Assembly: GCF_003259905.1 (NCBI RefSeq) | Contig: NZ_QLMG01000010.1 | Coordinates: forward strand, 57,397 to 121,396 | Reading direction: 5' to 3' | DNA: 64,000 nt | Source: Salipiger aestuarii | Lineage (GTDB): Bacteria > Pseudomonadota > Alphaproteobacteria > Rhodobacterales > Rhodobacteraceae | Shown here: positions 42,364-51,510 of the stretch, piece after piece | How the letters are laid out: each line of letters begins with the position of its first letter | Position numbering within the stretch: position 1 is the stretch's first letter | Position numbers and translations under genes: made by a program | The notes under the pieces: generated by a model | The model's database searches: none | What the model saw: the letters and a program-made list of their open reading frames with translations, nothing else | Told to the model about the DNA's origin: nothing

Positions 42364-43701
42364 CTAGCGCAGATAGGCCTGAACATAGCCCACCGCCCGC
42401 ACGCGCCGCAGCGCCGCGTCCAGCGCCCGCTGGTCGCTGTAGGGGCCGACCACGACGCGCCGTGCCCCGGCGCGGTCACTGGCTCCGTCCAGATAGCGCA
42501 CCGGCAGCCCCGCCGAGCCAAGCCGCGCGGCAGCCTCTGCCGCACCCTGCCCCGATGTGAACAGGCCGATCTCGACATAGCGCGTCGTATCTAAGCCCTC
42601 GGGCGCAACCGGGGCCGAACGGGTCGACACCACCGGCCCCCGCAAAGACACATTCGGCGCGCGCACGACCCCGGCGGGATAGTCCAGGACGGGGTCCTTG
42701 GCACGCACATAGCGCGATTTCGCCGGCGCCGGATTTTCACGCGGAACGGTGTTGGTCCAGCGTCGCTGGGTTTCGTAATAGCCGTCGACCGTCTGCCATG
42801 CGCGGTAAGGGTTCAGGCGGTCGTCTTCCCACGCGGGCCGATACCCCGACGGCACGATCGGCGCGACATGGGCGCGCCCGCGCCACACCTGATCCGGAAC
42901 GATGCGCGCCCGCGGCGCCACGCCCGCAAGGGGAATGTCGGATCGGGAGACTTCGGCAAAGGGCGTCGTGCCCTCAAGGCGGCTGTCATCCCAGCTGCCC
43001 CGCCCCGCGCCCTGATTGCGATAGACCCTGGCCCTCGCCGGTGCCTTGCCGCGCCCGACTTCGGTCACATAGGGTTCGCTTTGCGGCCCGCAGCGCACGA
43101 CCCGACCGTTGTGTTCGACATTGCCCATCTGTCCGGGCGCGCAGATCGACCCGGCGCCCTGTCTGGCCGTCGGGGTCGCGGGCATCTGGCGCACCACGGT
43201 GGCGGGCGGCGGCGCCAAAGGCGGCTTTGACGCGGGGGCCTTGACCACCGGCGCGCGGCGCGCGGCGACGGTTTCGATCGGCTTGCCCGGATCGGCAGCG
43301 CGTTTGGGCCGGGGGGTGGCTGCGGGTTTGGGCCGGGGGGCCGGCGCCGGTTTGGCGGCAAGTCTCGGCGCGGGCTTTGGCGCGGCAACCACGGGCGGCG
43401 TTGCGCGCGCGGGGGTGCGCACCGGTTCCGCAGCGGCACGGGTGCCGCCAAAGGTCGGCGCATAGCCGCAGATCTGATCGCGGTCACGCGTCACGCGCGG
43501 CACCCAGATCACCGCGCCGTCGAACCCGGCACGCACGAACACGCACCCCCGGCTGTCCACGAACTGGCGACCCGAAAAGCTGGCGGGCGGCATTTCGGAG
43601 GGCCGGTCGATGGTCTCGATCCCCTGCGCAAGGCTTGGGCTTGCCCCGCAGAGCGCAAGGCCCCCCGCAAACGCGATGATCGCCAGTCGTTTCAGATGCA
43701 T
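42364..43701 (-). CDS. Exported SPOR-domain protein with Pro/Ala-rich linker
   Basis: A 445-residue protein with a signal peptide (1-25, ending SPSLA), a short Cys-containing N-domain, a Pro/Ala/Lys-rich linker (about 90-175) and a C-terminal SPOR domain (about 370-445, RYVEIGLFTSGQGAAEAAARL ... RVVVGPYSD). SPOR domains bind denuded septal peptidoglycan, so a periplasmic role at the division site is likely. The linker probably crosses the peptidoglycan. GGGGG sits eight bases before the ATG at 43701; a GTG four codons upstream is an alternative. It converges on the preceding membrane-protein gene and follows upp on the same strand. Confidence 0.86.
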   Translation of the reverse strand: MHLKRLAIIAFAGGLALCGASPSLAQGIETIDRPSEMPPASFSGRQFVDSRGCVFVRAGFDGAVIWVPRVTRDRDQICGYAPTFGGTRAAAEPVRTPARATPPVVAAPKPAPRLAAKPAPAPRPKPAATPRPKRAADPGKPIETVAARRAPVVKAPASKPPLAPPPATVVRQMPATPTARQGAGSICAPGQMGNVEHNGRVVRCGPQSEPYVTEVGRGKAPARARVYRNQGAGRGSWDDSRLEGTTPFAEVSRSDIPLAGVAPRARIVPDQVWRGRAHVAPIVPSGYRPAWEDDRLNPYRAWQTVDGYYETQRRWTNTVPRENPAPAKSRYVRAKDPVLDYPAGVVRAPNVSLRGPVVSTRSAPVAPEGLDTTRYVEIGLFTSGQGAAEAAARLGSAGLPVRYLDGASDRAGARRVVVGPYSDQRALDAALRRVRAVGYVQAYLR

Positions 43702-43769
43702 GTCCGCCCCCACAGGATAACGCCGGAATCATGCGCCATGTGTTCTTCCGAGTAAAGCGCCCGAACGGC

Positions 43770-44402
43770 TTATTTTGTCCCGAACATGCGGTCACCCGCA
43801 TCCCCTAGTCCCGGAACGATGTATCCCAGATCGTTCAGTCGCTCGTCCAGCGACGCCGTGATGATCGGAACGTCGGGGTGCGCGTCTTTCATGCGGGCCA
43901 CGCCTTCGGGGGCGGCCAGCAGACACAGAAACCGGATATCCCTGGCGCCGGCCTCTTTCATCAGATCTACGGCTGCCACGGATGAATTGCCCGTCGCCAG
44001 CATCGGATCGACTAGGATCACGCAGCGATCTTCAAGGTTTTTGGGAACCTTGAAATAATATTGCACCGGTTGCAGCGTTTCCTCGTCGCGGTACAGCCCG
44101 ACAAAGCCGACGCGCGCGGCGGGCACCAGTTCCAGGATACCGTCCAGCAGGCCGTTGCCCGCGCGCAGGATCGACACCAGCACCAGCTTCTTGCCCTCGA
44201 TCACCGGCGCGTCCATCTCGCACATCGGTGTCTCGATCCTTTTCGTGGTCACCGGCAGTTCATGCGTGACCTCATAAGCCAGCAGCAGCGAGATCTCGCG
44301 CAAAAGTTGCCGGAAGGAGGCGGTCGAGGTGTCCTTTTCCCGCATCAGTGTCAGCTTGTGCTGCACCAGCGGGTGATCGACGACGGTAAGATGCTGTTTC
44401 AT
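43770..44402 (-). CDS. upp: Uracil phosphoribosyltransferase
   Basis: Salvages uracil to UMP with PRPP, 210 residues, normal length. The PRPP loop is [13 protein letters not shown] (about 127-139); the N-terminal [12 protein letters not shown] and the C-terminal uracil-binding [16 protein letters not shown] are diagnostic. It is the last gene of the cdd-deoA-deoB-add-upp string, 82 bases after add on the same strand, which releases the uracil and ribose/deoxyribose phosphates it uses. The gap before it may carry its own ribosome site (GGAGGCC). Confidence 0.97.
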   Translation of the reverse strand: MKQHLTVVDHPLVQHKLTLMREKDTSTASFRQLLREISLLLAYEVTHELPVTTKRIETPMCEMDAPVIEGKKLVLVSILRAGNGLLDGILELVPAARVGFVGLYRDEETLQPVQYYFKVPKNLEDRCVILVDPMLATGNSSVAAVDLMKEAGARDIRFLCLLAAPEGVARMKDAHPDVPIITASLDERLNDLGYIVPGLGDAGDRMFGTK

Positions 44403-44484
44403 GGTCCGGCCTCCGTTTGCCCGCCCCTCTCTAGACGCGCGCCCTCCGCCCCGCAACGGTCAAGCGGGGGGCGCGGCATGGCAT

Positions 44485-45519
44485 TCAGCCATCGAGGCGT
44501 TTCAGGATGCCGGCGCGGGTGTCTTCGTCGCAAAAAGCGGCGTCGGCCGACGTTCTGGCGATTTCGGCAAACCGCGCCGCGTCCCAGCCGTGGGTGCGCG
44601 CAAGCTGTTCGTATTCATCCGCCATCGACGTGTGGAAAAACGGGGGATCGTCGGTCGAGATCGTCACCTTGACGCCGCGTTCACGCAGTTTTTCAATCGG
44701 ATGCGCGCCCAGGTTCGGGTAAACCCCAAGCATCACGTTGGAACCGGGGCAAACTTCGAGAACAATCTGTTTCTCCACGAGGTTATCCACAAGGCGCGGA
44801 TCCTCGATGGCGCGCACCCCGTGGCCGACGCGGCTGACGCCAAGGTCGCGCACCGCCTCCTCGACCTCGCGCGGGCCGCGCCATTCACCCGCATGCGAGG
44901 TCAGCTTCAGCCCCGCTTCGCGTGCCATATCAAAGGAATAGGCGAAATCCCTCTGGCTGCCGCGCGCCTCGTCGCCGCCCATACCGAACCCGACGATCCA
45001 GTCGCCCGCGGTTTCGGCCGCGCACATCGCCGCGCGCCTGGCCTTGTCCGGCCCGAAGTGGCGGATGCAGGTGACAACGCCCCTCAGAGTTATCCCCAGG
45101 CTTTTCCCGGCCTCTTCCGACGCCTCCCGCATCGCCTGAAGGTATTCTTTCCATGCGGACAGATCGCCGCCGCCGCAAAAATCGGGGCTGATGAAGGTTT
45201 CGGAATAGATCACCCCGTTTTCGGCGCTTTGTTCCAGCATCGCCAGCGTCAGGCGGGCGTAATCCTCGGGCGAGGCAAGCACCGAGGTCGCCGCCTCGTA
45301 AACTTGCAGAAAATGCCCGAAATCCCGGAAATCATAAGAGCCGTCGGGCGCGAACACATTGTCCAGCCGCACGGATTTTTCTTTTGCCATGCCCCGGATG
45401 AAGGCGGGCGGCGCCGCGCCTTCCAGATGCAGATGCAATTCCACCTTGGGCAGCGCGCGAATGACCGAGATGTCATGCTCGCGCTCGTCGCGGCCGATGG
45501 GTTCGTTGGGGTCGCGCAT
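44485..45519 (-). CDS. add: Adenosine deaminase
   Basis: Zinc hydrolase deaminating adenosine or deoxyadenosine to inosine, 344 residues. Metal ligands are visible as HLHLEG (near residue 29), the SHAGE segment with His and Glu (near 200) and STDDP near 280. Some members of this subfamily prefer adenine or other purines, so the substrate is by family. The ATG at 45519 overlaps the deoB stop (TGATG), so translation is coupled. Its product feeds purine salvage; deoB, deoA and cdd upstream handle the sugar and pyrimidine parts. Confidence 0.94.
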   Translation of the reverse strand: MRDPNEPIGRDEREHDISVIRALPKVELHLHLEGAAPPAFIRGMAKEKSVRLDNVFAPDGSYDFRDFGHFLQVYEAATSVLASPEDYARLTLAMLEQSAENGVIYSETFISPDFCGGGDLSAWKEYLQAMREASEEAGKSLGITLRGVVTCIRHFGPDKARRAAMCAAETAGDWIVGFGMGGDEARGSQRDFAYSFDMAREAGLKLTSHAGEWRGPREVEEAVRDLGVSRVGHGVRAIEDPRLVDNLVEKQIVLEVCPGSNVMLGVYPNLGAHPIEKLRERGVKVTISTDDPPFFHTSMADEYEQLARTHGWDAARFAEIARTSADAAFCDEDTRAGILKRLDG

Positions 45520-46724
45520 CACAGAAAGCTCCTTCCCGGTCCTTGCGACGGCACGCCCAGATGCGCCGCCACGCTTGCCGCCACATCGGCGAAACCCACC
45601 TGCCCGACAGGCTTGGGCCCGCAGCCAAAGGCCAGCACCGGAACCCGTTCTCGGGTGTGGTCGGTGCCCGGCCAGGTCGGATCGTTGCCATGATCGGCGG
45701 TGACAAGCAGAATGTCGGTTTTCCGCAGGCGCGGCAGAAGCCGCCCGAGGCTGGCATCAAACCATTCCAGCGCGCGCGCGTAGCCCGACACATCGCGTCT
45801 ATGCCCGTAAAGGCTGTCGAATTCGACAAAATTCGCAAAGGTCAGCGATCCGTCTTCGGCCGTATCCACCAGTCGCGACAAATGCCCCATCAGAGCCGCA
45901 TCATCGCCTTTGTGCAAATGGTCGATCCCCTCCATCGAAAAGATGTCGCCGATCTTGCCCACCGCATGCACCGTTCGGCCCGCCGCGTGTACCCAGCTGG
46001 GCAGCAGCGGCGCGGGCGGGCGCAGCGCATAATCGTGACGGTTTCCGGTCCGCCGGAACGCCCCCGCGGTGCCGACGAAGGGCCGGGCGATCACGCGCCC
46101 CACCTTCATCTCGTGCAGCATGGGGGCGATGCGCTCGCACAGGGTCAGCAGGCGATCCAGGCCAAAGAGGTCTTCGTGCGCGGCAATCTGGAACACGCTG
46201 TCGGCCGAGGTATAGCAGATCGGCCAGCCGGTGCGCATATGTTCGGCGCCGTACCGATCCAGCATCACCGTGCCCGACCCGTGTTCGTTGCCGAGCGTGC
46301 CGCCCGCGCCGGAAAGCTCGCTCACCCTGGCCAGAAGCGGCGCGGGGAACACCGGCGGCTTGGTCGGAAAATACCCCCAGTCGAACGGCACGGGCCGCCC
46401 GGCCAGTTCCCAGTGCCCCGACGGGGTGTCCTTGCCGTTGGAAGCTTCGGTCGCCGCGCCCCACAGCCCCTGCGGCTCTGCCCCCAATCCGGGCGGCAGG
46501 GTCGCACAGGCAAGCGCCCCCGCGTGCCCCAGGCCCAAACGGTCGAGCACCGGCAGCTTCAGCGGCCCGGTGCGGCCTTCTTCAGCGCGCCCGTCCGCGC
46601 AGGCCTGCGCGATGTGCAACAACGTGTTTGCGCCGGTATCGGGCAGGCCGTCGTTGAAAAAGCGCGCCGCGTCCGGGGCCCCGCCGATGCCCACCGAATC
46701 CATCACCACAAGAAATGCTCTCAC
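45519..46724 (-). CDS. deoB: Phosphopentomutase
   Basis: Interconverts (deoxy)ribose 1-phosphate and 5-phosphate, 401 residues. Alkaline-phosphatase-like metal sites are seen in VMDSVGIGGAPDA (about 8-20), the phosphorylatable Thr region DTGANT, and DHGNDPTWPGTDHTRE near 340-355. It passes sugar phosphates made by deoA into the pentose pathway. Its 3' end overlaps add (TGATG) and its start overlaps deoA by four bases, so the operon is tightly packed. Confidence 0.96.
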   Translation of the reverse strand: MRAFLVVMDSVGIGGAPDAARFFNDGLPDTGANTLLHIAQACADGRAEEGRTGPLKLPVLDRLGLGHAGALACATLPPGLGAEPQGLWGAATEASNGKDTPSGHWELAGRPVPFDWGYFPTKPPVFPAPLLARVSELSGAGGTLGNEHGSGTVMLDRYGAEHMRTGWPICYTSADSVFQIAAHEDLFGLDRLLTLCERIAPMLHEMKVGRVIARPFVGTAGAFRRTGNRHDYALRPPAPLLPSWVHAAGRTVHAVGKIGDIFSMEGIDHLHKGDDAALMGHLSRLVDTAEDGSLTFANFVEFDSLYGHRRDVSGYARALEWFDASLGRLLPRLRKTDILLVTADHGNDPTWPGTDHTRERVPVLAFGCGPKPVGQVGFADVAASVAAHLGVPSQGPGRSFL

Positions 46725-48010
46725 GCGATCCGCTCCCGTACCAGCGGGCCGGGTTCCGGCGCTGTCTCGCCCAGGACGAACGCCGCCTGTATCATGCGCA
46801 GCTCCGCCTCGGCTTCGGGTTCGCGGCGGGCATGGACACGGGCCAACGGCTGCCCGGTCTCGACGCGCTGGCCCAGGCGCAGCACCTCAGACAGACCCAC
46901 GGCCGGGTCGATCATGTCGGTTTCGACCCTGCGCCCGCCCCCAAGCCGCACAACCGCAAGCCCCAGCGCCTCGCCGTCGATTGCAGTCACGACGCCCGAC
47001 GCGGGCGCGGGCACCTCGCGGATCACCGTCGCTTCGGGCAAGTGGCGGCGCCAGTCATCGACAAACCCGTGCGGGCCGCCAAGGCCGTGGATCATCCGCC
47101 CCATCCGTTCTGCCGCCCCCCCCGAGGCAAGCGCCTCGCGCAGCCGCGCCTCCGCATCGGCTATGCCCGCACCCGCAAGCAACGGCGCGCCCAGCGCCAG
47201 CGTCAGGTCGTAGAGCTTGCCCTTCCCGCCGGTCAGCACCTGCATCGCGGCGTCAACCTCCAGCGCGTTGCCCAGCGCGGGCGCGATGGGCTGGGTCATG
47301 TCGGTGACCAGCGCCGTGGTCGGGCAGCCCGCCGCGTTGGCCGTATCGACCAGCGCCCGCGCCACGGCGCGCGCGTCGGCGTCGGTCTTCATGAACGCGC
47401 CGCTGCCGACCTTGACATCCAGCACCAGCCCTTGAAGCCCCGCCGCCAGCTTCTTGGACAGGATCGACGACGTGATGAGCGCCAGGCTTTCGACCGTGGC
47501 GGTCACGTCGCGCACCGCGTAAAGCCGCCGGTCGGCGGGCGCGACGGCGGCGCTGGCCGACACGATGGCGCAGCCGGCGTCGGCCACGACACGGCGAAAC
47601 CGCGCCTCATCCGGCGCGACCGCATAGCCCGGAATCGCGTCCAGCTTGTCAAGCGTGCCGCCGGTGTGCCCCAGCCCCCGCCCCGAAATCATCGGCACAT
47701 AGACGCCGCAGGCCGCCAGCGCGGGTGCCAGCACAAGCGACACGCAATCGCCCACCCCCCCCGTCGAATGCTTGTCCAGCACCGGCCCGTCCAGATCCCA
47801 GCGCATGACCTGCCCCGTGTCCCGCATCGCCAGCGTCAGCGCCACGACGTTGGCCTCCGACAAGCCGCGCAGGCAGACCCCCATCGCAAAGGCGCCCGCC
47901 TGGGCATCGCTTACCCGCCCGTCGGCCAGCCCGGCGGCAAAGTGGCGCAGGGCATCGGGCGACGGCTCTTCGCCACGGCGAAGTGCTGCGATCAGCGCGC
48001 GCGCATCCAT
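46721..48010 (-). CDS. deoA: Thymidine phosphorylase
   Basis: Phosphorolysis of thymidine or deoxyuridine to the base and deoxyribose 1-phosphate; 429 residues. Motifs: the phosphate loop DKHSTGGVGDCVS (about 79-91) and the active-site signature SGRGLGHTGGTLDKLD (about 108-123) of the DeoA/Pdp group. The C-terminal domain has the pyruvate-carboxylase-type hammerhead fold. The ATG at 48010 overlaps the cdd stop (TGATG). Pyrimidine-nucleoside phosphorylase (pdp) is the close alternative. Confidence 0.95.
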   Translation of the reverse strand: MDARALIAALRRGEEPSPDALRHFAAGLADGRVSDAQAGAFAMGVCLRGLSEANVVALTLAMRDTGQVMRWDLDGPVLDKHSTGGVGDCVSLVLAPALAACGVYVPMISGRGLGHTGGTLDKLDAIPGYAVAPDEARFRRVVADAGCAIVSASAAVAPADRRLYAVRDVTATVESLALITSSILSKKLAAGLQGLVLDVKVGSGAFMKTDADARAVARALVDTANAAGCPTTALVTDMTQPIAPALGNALEVDAAMQVLTGGKGKLYDLTLALGAPLLAGAGIADAEARLREALASGGAAERMGRMIHGLGGPHGFVDDWRRHLPEATVIREVPAPASGVVTAIDGEALGLAVVRLGGGRRVETDMIDPAVGLSEVLRLGQRVETGQPLARVHARREPEAEAELRMIQAAFVLGETAPEPGPLVRERIA

Positions 48011-48402
48011 CAGACGCGGCCCATGTCGTCGTTGCGAAACGCCCCCGGCAGCAGCTCGCCCACCGTCGTGCGCAAGGTGTCCCCCGACAGGGTCGCCAGC
48101 GTCACCACGACCTGGGGGCCGGCGAATTCGGCCAGCTTCTGGCGACACCCGCCGCAGGGCGGCACCGGACGCGGGCTGTCGGCCACCACATAGACCTCGG
48201 AGATTTCGGCCTGCCCCGCGGCGACCATCGCCGCGATGGCGCCCGCCTCGGCGCAGGTGCCCTCGGGGTAGGCGGCGTTTTCCACGTTGCACCCCACATG
48301 AACCGATCCCGCAGGCGTCCTGACCGCCGCCCCCACCTTGAACCGCGAATAGGGCACATAAGCGTTTTCGCGCACCGCGCGCGCGGCCTGTTCAAGATCC
48401 AT
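48010..48402 (-). CDS. cdd: Cytidine deaminase
   Basis: Zinc enzyme converting cytidine/deoxycytidine to uridine/deoxyuridine, 130 residues (tetrameric short form). The zinc and proton-shuttle motifs are intact: the VENAAYPEGTCAEAGAI segment with CAE, and PCGGCRQKLAEF. First gene of the five-gene salvage operon, so its upstream 142 bases (48403-48544) should carry the operon promoter, though no clear elements are visible. A GGAG site lies before the ATG. Confidence 0.96.
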   Translation of the reverse strand: MDLEQAARAVRENAYVPYSRFKVGAAVRTPAGSVHVGCNVENAAYPEGTCAEAGAIAAMVAAGQAEISEVYVVADSPRPVPPCGGCRQKLAEFAGPQVVVTLATLSGDTLRTTVGELLPGAFRNDDMGRV

Positions 48403-48544
48403 GAAACTCTCCTGCTGCCTCCTGGCCACCATGTTTGAAAGCCCCCCGTCCGGATTGCAAGCCCCGGCACAGCGGACCGGCCCGCGGGTTTCGTCTGGCC
48501 GCGCATGTTTCGGCGAGGGCCCGCCCAGGTCGCGCGCCCCTGCG

Positions 48545-49687
48545 CTAGCGGCCCGTGCGCGACCGGCGCGCGCACGCTCTGTTGTCATCCGACCAATCGA
48601 CAATATCGGGATACCATGTGCGCCGCCACGCCCTGACCCTGGGGTTCATGATGCGCCGCCAGAGCGGGGGCACCATCGCTGCCATGGTCATGATCGGATA
48701 GCCGTAGGGCAGCTGCGGCGCGGTTGCATCGGGGTAGGTCTGAAGCAGCGGAAACCGGCGGTCGGGCTTGTGGTGATGATCGGAATGGCGTTGCAGGTTT
48801 ATCAGCAGCCAGTTGGTCGCCGTGTGCGCGGAATTCCACGAATGGTGCGGTTTGACATGTTCGTACTTGCCGTCCCCCAGATGCCGTCGCGTCAGAGCGT
48901 AATGTTCGACGTAGTTGGTCAGTTCCAGCTGCCAGATCGCCACGCCCGCCTGCACCGCAAGGAACACCAGCCCCGGCCACCCCCCCAGCGCCCCCGCAAG
49001 GCCCAGCATCGCCAATTGCAGCGCAGCGTATTTCCAGAACGGATTGCGCCGGTGCCACCACGGCAGCCCGCGCCGCGCCAGCAACGCCCGTTCAGCCCTG
49101 AACGCCGACGCCGGACAGTCGCGCAGCACGCGGGGGTAATAGCGGTGAAAGCCTTCGTTGTAGCGCGCTGTCACCGCATCGCGGGGGGTGCCGACCCAGA
49201 CGTGATGCACCAGCAGATGTTCCGAGCGGAAGTGCGAATACAGCACCATGGCCAGCAACCCGTCGCCAAGAGCGCGTTCCAGCCGGTTGCGCTGATGCAG
49301 CAACTCGTGGCTGTAGACGATGCCGACCGAGCCGGTCATCACGCCGGTTCCGAACATCACGCCGAACTTTTCCAGCGCGCTCAGGTGATCCGCATGGCCC
49401 ATATACCAGATCAGCGAGAACAGCGCCACGAACTGCACCGGCGCCCAAAGCATCACGCCAAGGCGGTACCAGAACAGATCGCGGTCGCCGGTCTGCGGAT
49501 CGGCGTTCTGCTCGTTCAGGCCCAGCGCCGCGTCGAGCGCCGAAAACAGGTACCACGTCGCGAGCGGCGGCAGCAGCACCCAGGCGCCTCCCCGCACCGC
49601 CCCGAGCCAGGTCAGCGGCGGCAGGATATATGTCAGCCAGAACGGCATGGCCGCCGTCACGCGCGCCAGCTTCTCGGATGGGATCAC
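48545..49687 (-). CDS. alkB: AlkB-type alkane 1-monooxygenase (membrane di-iron)
   Basis: Integral membrane non-haem di-iron hydroxylase, 380 residues, with about six membrane segments and the histidine boxes HELLHQR, HLLVHH and LQRHSDHHH, plus the extra His in NYVEHYAL. These are the AlkB signature, so medium-chain alkanes or fatty-acid chain ends are the likely substrates. The start is GTG at 49687, chosen because AAGGAGG lies eight bases upstream; the first ATG in frame (49648) has no site. No rubredoxin or rubredoxin reductase gene is adjacent, so electron supply must come from elsewhere. Confidence 0.92.
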   Translation of the reverse strand: MIPSEKLARVTAAMPFWLTYILPPLTWLGAVRGGAWVLLPPLATWYLFSALDAALGLNEQNADPQTGDRDLFWYRLGVMLWAPVQFVALFSLIWYMGHADHLSALEKFGVMFGTGVMTGSVGIVYSHELLHQRNRLERALGDGLLAMVLYSHFRSEHLLVHHVWVGTPRDAVTARYNEGFHRYYPRVLRDCPASAFRAERALLARRGLPWWHRRNPFWKYAALQLAMLGLAGALGGWPGLVFLAVQAGVAIWQLELTNYVEHYALTRRHLGDGKYEHVKPHHSWNSAHTATNWLLINLQRHSDHHHKPDRRFPLLQTYPDATAPQLPYGYPIMTMAAMVPPLWRRIMNPRVRAWRRTWYPDIVDWSDDNRACARRSRTGR

Positions 49688-49788
49688 CGTGGCGCCTCCT
49701 TGTGCGTCCTGCAAAGCGGTCGCGCGCAGGTTAGCCCCGTGCAATCGCCCCTGTCACGCGGCATATCGCCCGCCTGCCCGCGCCGGTA

Positions 49789-50847
49789 TCACGGCCCGCG
49801 CGCCAGATCGAAGGCCTTGCGCATCACCGTGGGCAAATCCGACGGGCTGAAATCCTCGGGGCCGACAAACACGCCGCGACCGGGGGGGCGGTCCATCGGC
49901 ACCAGCGCGGTCCTGACCGTCAGGCGCAGATGGAAATGGGTGAAGGTGTGGCGGGCCTCGCCCGGCAGGGTCTTCCATTCGGCACGGATCGGGGGGGACT
50001 CCGGCGACGCTTCCTCGGCCCAGTCGCTGCCCGGCCAGCCCAGCATGCCCCCCAGCAACCCCTTGTCGGGGCGGCGTTCCAGCAGCCAGGCGCCATCGAC
50101 CCGGCGCGCCAGGTAGGCGATCCCCAGCCGGGTGGGCTTGCGCTTTTTCGGCGCCTTCTTCGGCAATTCGACGGCGGTGCCCGCATCCCATGCGGCGCAG
50201 GCGCCGCGCCAGGGGCACAGCCCGCAGGCCGGGTTGCGAGGCGTGCAGATGGTGGCGCCCAGATCCATCACCGCCTGGGCGTAATCGCCGGGCCGGTCCG
50301 CCGGCGTCAGCGCGGCCGCCATTTCGGTCAGGATCGGCTTGGCCTGCGGCAGCGGCGTGTGTTCGTCATGCACCCGTGCCATGACGCGTTCGACATTGCC
50401 ATCCACCACCGTTGCGGGCAGATCAAAGGCGATGGCCGCGACCGCCCCCGCCGTGTACGGGCCGACGCCGGGCAGCGACAAAAGCCCGTCCAGCGTGTCG
50501 GGGAAAACCCCGCCGTGATCCGCCACCACGGCGCGCGCGCATTTCAGCAGGTTGCGGGCGCGGGCATAATATCCCAGCCCGGCCCAGGCGGCCATCACGT
50601 CTTCGTCCCGCGCGGCGGCCAGATCGGACACCGTCGGCCAGCGCGTGGTGAACGCCTCGAAATAGGGTTTCACCGCCGCCACGGTGGTTTGTTGCAACAT
50701 GATCTCGGACAGCCAGACCCGATAGGGATCGGGACGCCCGCCCGGCACCCGCGCCCGCGGCGGCACGCGCCAGGGCAGCGCGCGGGCGTGGCGGTCGTAC
50801 CAGACAAGCAGATCCTGCGGGCGGGGGGTTTCACGCAACGGTGACAT
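49789..50847 (-). CDS. mutY: A/G-specific adenine DNA glycosylase
   Basis: Removes adenine mispaired with 8-oxoguanine, 352 residues. Seen: catalytic Glu in SEIMLQQTTV, the helix-hairpin-helix LPGVGPYTAGA with the following catalytic Asp in VVDGNVERV, a 4Fe-4S cluster as Cys-x6-Cys-x2-Cys-x5-Cys (CTPRNPACGLCPWRGAC), and a C-terminal NUDIX-like 8-oxoG-recognition domain with FTHFHLRL. Divergent from the dciA-like gene over 75 bases, an order common in alphaproteobacteria. Confidence 0.96.
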   Translation of the reverse strand: MSPLRETPRPQDLLVWYDRHARALPWRVPPRARVPGGRPDPYRVWLSEIMLQQTTVAAVKPYFEAFTTRWPTVSDLAAARDEDVMAAWAGLGYYARARNLLKCARAVVADHGGVFPDTLDGLLSLPGVGPYTAGAVAAIAFDLPATVVDGNVERVMARVHDEHTPLPQAKPILTEMAAALTPADRPGDYAQAVMDLGATICTPRNPACGLCPWRGACAAWDAGTAVELPKKAPKKRKPTRLGIAYLARRVDGAWLLERRPDKGLLGGMLGWPGSDWAEEASPESPPIRAEWKTLPGEARHTFTHFHLRLTVRTALVPMDRPPGRGVFVGPEDFSPSDLPTVMRKAFDLARGP

Positions 50848-50922
50848 TCCTTTGATGATGTAATTCCGGGCTGGCGCCCGGTGACCGGGCCACTAGAATA
50901 GCGCCGGGCAGAGGGATTCAAG

Positions 50923-51510
50923 ATGGCGCGGCGTTCGACGACAACATACGGTTTCACCCAGACCGGCGGCCTTCTCAAGGGCGATATCCGGCGCGCCAGC
51001 GAAAGCCGCGGCTTTGCGCAGTCGCGCGTGCTGACCCATTGGGAAGAAATCGCTGGGGCCGACATTGCCGCGATTTCGCGACCCGTCGAGATAAAGTACA
51101 ACGCCCGCGCCCGCTACGACCTGTCGAGGAACAAGAAGGGCGCCACGCTGGTGCTGCTGACCAACGGCGCCAACGCCCAGCTGTTGCAGATGCGCAAACA
51201 GGAAATCTGTGACCGCATCAACGCCGCGTATGGTTATGGCGCGATTTCCGACATCCGCATCACCCAGACCGCCAGTTCCGGTTTTGCCGACGGGCGCGTG
51301 TCTTTCGACCACGCCCCGAAGAAAACCACCCCTGCCACGCCCTCGCCCGCGCAGAAGGCGCAGGCCCACCGTGCCACCAGCGACGTCGGCGATCCCGGCC
51401 TGCGCGAGGCGCTTGAACAGCTTGGCGCCAACATCATATCCAAAACGCAACGCCAGGCCGGGGCCCGACCGGCCCTGCGGACCAGACCAGACCCGAAGGA
51501 ACACCCATGA
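50923..51510 (+). CDS. DciA-family (DUF721) protein
   Basis: A 195-residue protein with the DUF721/DciA core (about 15-120: GGLLKGDIRRASESRGF, then HWEEIAGADIA and ATLVLLTNGANAQLLQMRKQEICDRIN). DciA proteins are the ancestral loaders of the replicative helicase DnaB in bacteria that lack DnaC. The C-terminal part is low in complexity and probably disordered. The stop overlaps the dsbA-like start by four bases (ATGA). The mutY-dciA-dsbA arrangement is seen in other alphaproteobacteria, which helps the family call. Confidence 0.85.
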   Translation: MARRSTTTYGFTQTGGLLKGDIRRASESRGFAQSRVLTHWEEIAGADIAAISRPVEIKYNARARYDLSRNKKGATLVLLTNGANAQLLQMRKQEICDRINAAYGYGAISDIRITQTASSGFADGRVSFDHAPKKTTPATPSPAQKAQAHRATSDVGDPGLREALEQLGANIISKTQRQAGARPALRTRPDPKEHP

